A stretch of 64,000 nt of DNA, from the NCBI RefSeq assembly GCF_006980715.1, contig NZ_SBHN01000010.1, forward strand, positions 97,309 to 161,308. The letters run 5' to 3'. The notes below the pieces were generated by a model, which worked only from the letters and a program-made list of their open reading frames with translations, ran no database searches and was not told the origin of the DNA. Origin of the DNA: Telmatospirillum sp. J64-1 (GTDB lineage Bacteria; Pseudomonadota; Alphaproteobacteria; Rhodospirillales; Magnetospirillaceae). Shown piece by piece: positions 62,679-64,000 of the stretch. Both the position numbers and the translations under genes were made by a program. Position 1 is the first letter of the stretch. Every line of letters starts with the position of its first letter.

Positions 62679-63617
62679 TCAGGGCGGCGGCAGGATGGCG
62701 ATCAGCAGCGTCAGGGTGACGATCGAGCCCAGCGTGGACAGCATCACGACGGCCGTGGCCCGGGCGGTGTAGATGTCGTATTTGCGGGCAAGGATATAGA
62801 CATTGGCGCCGGTGGGCAGGGCGGCGCCGAGGACGGCGACGGTCACCCAGCCGGGGGGCAGGGCGAAGACATGGATGCTGGTGACCCAGACCAGGGCGGG
62901 CATGACCACCAGCTTCAGCGCCGTCATGGTCAGGCTTTCGCGCAGGTCGCCGGCCAGCTTGAAGGACGCCAGGGTCGCGCCGACCGCGAAAAGGGAAAGC
63001 GGCCCGGCCCCCCGTTCCAGCAGCGACAGGGTCTCGTCCAGCATCACCGGCAGGCCCAGCCCGGTGAAGCCATAGGCCAGGCCGCTCAATGCGCCCAGCA
63101 CCACCGGGTTGGACAGGACGGAACGCAAGGTGGTGGCCAGGGTATGTCCCCAATTCCTGCCGCTGCCGCGGCTGATCTGGATGGCCAGCGTCGTCGTCGT
63201 GAACTGGACGGCGGAATGAATGGTGACGATCAGGGTGAGGGGCAGCAGGCCGGCATCGCCATAGGCGCGTTGCACCAGGGGAAAGCCGATCAGCACCAGG
63301 TTCGAGAAGGAGGCCGACATGGCGCCGACGGCGCTGAAATCGCCCTTGTTGCCGAAAAGATGGCGCGACACCAGCCAGCTCAGGCCGAAGAGCAGCAGCA
63401 TCCCGCTGAAATAGGCGCCCAGGATCGAGATATCGAATTGCTGCTGCACGGCACCGCCCGCCATCGTCCGGAACAGCAGGGCCGGGATGGCGATGTAGAA
63501 GACGAAATTGACGATGCCGCCGACGCCGCTGTCAGAGATCAGCTTGAGCCGGGCGAAGAGATAGCCGCAAGCGATGACGGCGAAAACCGGCAAGACGATT
63601 TCAAGCGTTCCCTGCAC
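62679..63617 (-). CDS. Auxin-efflux-carrier (AEC) family transporter
   Basis: 312 residues with about ten hydrophobic helices: N-terminal VLPVFAVIACGYLFARLKL, VNFVFYIAIPALLFRTM, NLVLIGFPLVQRAYGD and GAALPTGANVYILARKYD near the end. Bacterial members (MdcF, YwkB-like) export or import dicarboxylates and related acids. GTG 63617 follows GGGGGAGG; ATG codons upstream were rejected. Confidence 0.9.
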   Translation of the reverse strand: MQGTLEIVLPVFAVIACGYLFARLKLISDSGVGGIVNFVFYIAIPALLFRTMAGGAVQQQFDISILGAYFSGMLLLFGLSWLVSRHLFGNKGDFSAVGAMSASFSNLVLIGFPLVQRAYGDAGLLPLTLIVTIHSAVQFTTTTLAIQISRGSGRNWGHTLATTLRSVLSNPVVLGALSGLAYGFTGLGLPVMLDETLSLLERGAGPLSLFAVGATLASFKLAGDLRESLTMTALKLVVMPALVWVTSIHVFALPPGWVTVAVLGAALPTGANVYILARKYDIYTARATAVVMLSTLGSIVTLTLLIAILPPP

Positions 63618-63740
63618 TCGGACCTCCCCCTTGGATAGCGGTCGGGGATCATACAGGACCGTACACTTGGCACCAGCGTCATGGGATGAAGGCATGCGCA
63701 CCGCGCATAGCAGGAATGCGCATCATGCTTCCTATTCCTT

Positions 63741-63769
63741 TTGACAGGCGCGGTTCATCGGGGCTAAAA
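63741..63769 (+). promoter_or_regulatory. Probable rRNA operon promoter
   Basis: TTGACA (63741-63746) and CTAAAA (63764-63769) are separated by 17 bp, about 210 bp upstream of the 16S gene. Perfect -35; the -10 is the form common at alphaproteobacterial rRNA promoters. Confidence 0.65.
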
Positions 63770-63832
63770 ACCGGCCTCCCGACGACGGGGCGGACGGCGA
63801 GGCGGCGCGATGGCACCGGTAGGATTGTCCGG

Positions 63833-63844
63833 GCTCTTTGACAA
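63833..63844 (+). promoter_or_regulatory. boxA antitermination element of the rRNA leader
   Basis: GCTCTTTGACAA matches the bacterial rRNA boxA (TGCTCTTTAACAA in E. coli) with one substitution. It is placed in the leader after the promoter, as needed for Nus-dependent antitermination. Confidence 0.65.
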
Positions 63845-63955
63845 GTGAAGACGGAAGGGATGCGCAGGCGGCGGCGACCGGAATGGTCTTGCTTCTTGTG
63901 CATCTTAAAAGAGAAACACGCTCTATTGAGATATGTGCAGGAAGCGAGCTCTTGA

Positions 63956-63974
63956 TTGCTGACATGGTCAGCAA
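63956..63974 (+). promoter_or_regulatory. Hairpin just before 16S rRNA
   Basis: TTGCTGAC-ATG-GTCAGCAA, a perfect 8-bp stem with a 3-base loop ending 2 bp before the predicted mature 16S end. Probably a processing or folding element of the precursor RNA. Confidence 0.5.
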
Positions 63975-63976
63975 GT

Positions 63977-64000
63977 CAACTTGAGAGTTTGATCCTGGCT
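63977..64000 (+). rRNA. rrs: 16S rRNA, 5' end (cut by window edge)
   Basis: CAACTTGAGAGTTTGATCCT followed by GGCT is the conserved 5' end of alphaproteobacterial 16S rRNA and includes the 27F primer site. Only 24 bases are inside the window. Confidence 0.97.

Noticed and set aside
63618..63976. tRNA gene in the region before 16S
   Set aside because: No T-loop (GGTTCGAATCC-like) or acceptor-stem pairing was found; the region holds only the rRNA promoter and leader elements.

Overview
The window is about 64 kb of high-GC, gene-dense chromosomal DNA from an alphaproteobacterium. The last 24 bases are the 5' end of a 16S rRNA gene with the alphaproteobacterial start (ACTTGAGAGTTTGATC). The many GTG/TTG starts, the RimO, EttA and GlcB/GlcG proteins, the GrxC-nitrilase pair and the large number of soluble or PAS-rich histidine kinases suggest a Rhodospirillales-type organism (Magnetospirillum/Azospirillum-like). 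The genus is inference. No phage, insertion sequence, CRISPR array or tRNA was seen.

Layout. (1) 1-12.1 kb, minus strand: a catabolic operon read leftwards from an IclR regulator: zinc alcohol dehydrogenase, a three-gene molybdenum hydroxylase with an unusual domain split, a tripartite tricarboxylate transporter (TctCBA), an IolD-like thiamine-diphosphate enzyme and an aldehyde dehydrogenase cut by the window edge. Matching 17-bp palindromes lie before iclR and before the alcohol dehydrogenase gene. (2) 12.3-15.5 kb: a Csp-type copper-storage protein, a DUF305 protein and a divergent OmpR/EnvZ-type pair. (3) 15.5-20.9 kb: GlcG-like protein, malate synthase G, a DUF1127 protein and an Xaa-Pro aminopeptidase. 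(4) 20.9-33.5 kb: almost only signalling. A minus-strand operon joins an HPt-REC-REC-GGDEF diguanylate cyclase, a REC-DUF3369 kinase, SiaB-like and SiaC-like proteins and an NtrB-like kinase. It is followed by a FIST/hybrid-kinase pair resembling NosP-NahK and a second OmpR/EnvZ pair paralogous to the first. (5) 33.7-41.9 kb: a His/Met-rich secreted protein, a GntR-controlled hydrolase cluster and a peptide-type ABC importer without ATPases. (6) 41.9-52.3 kb: a SiaA-like PP2C phosphatase with a periplasmic binding protein, RimO, then a stressosome operon (RsbR, RsbS, RsbT, an ATPase-phosphatase fusion and two hybrid kinases). (7) 52.4-64 kb: mainly housekeeping or single genes, including an M50-like protein with a broken zinc motif, EttA, a five-PAS GGDEF-EAL protein, GrxC-nitrilase, an auxin-efflux-type carrier and an rRNA promoter.

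How the parts may work together. The Sia proteins form a partner-switching circuit that elsewhere controls a diguanylate cyclase. Here SiaB and SiaC are wired into a phosphorelay operon, and the candidate phosphatase SiaA lies 20 kb away. The Rsb stressosome feeds histidine kinases directly, with no sigma-B visible. These two partner-switching systems, each embedded in two-component signalling, are the strongest candidates for incompletely described biology in the window. The split molybdenum hydroxylase operon and the M50 pseudoprotease are the next most interesting.
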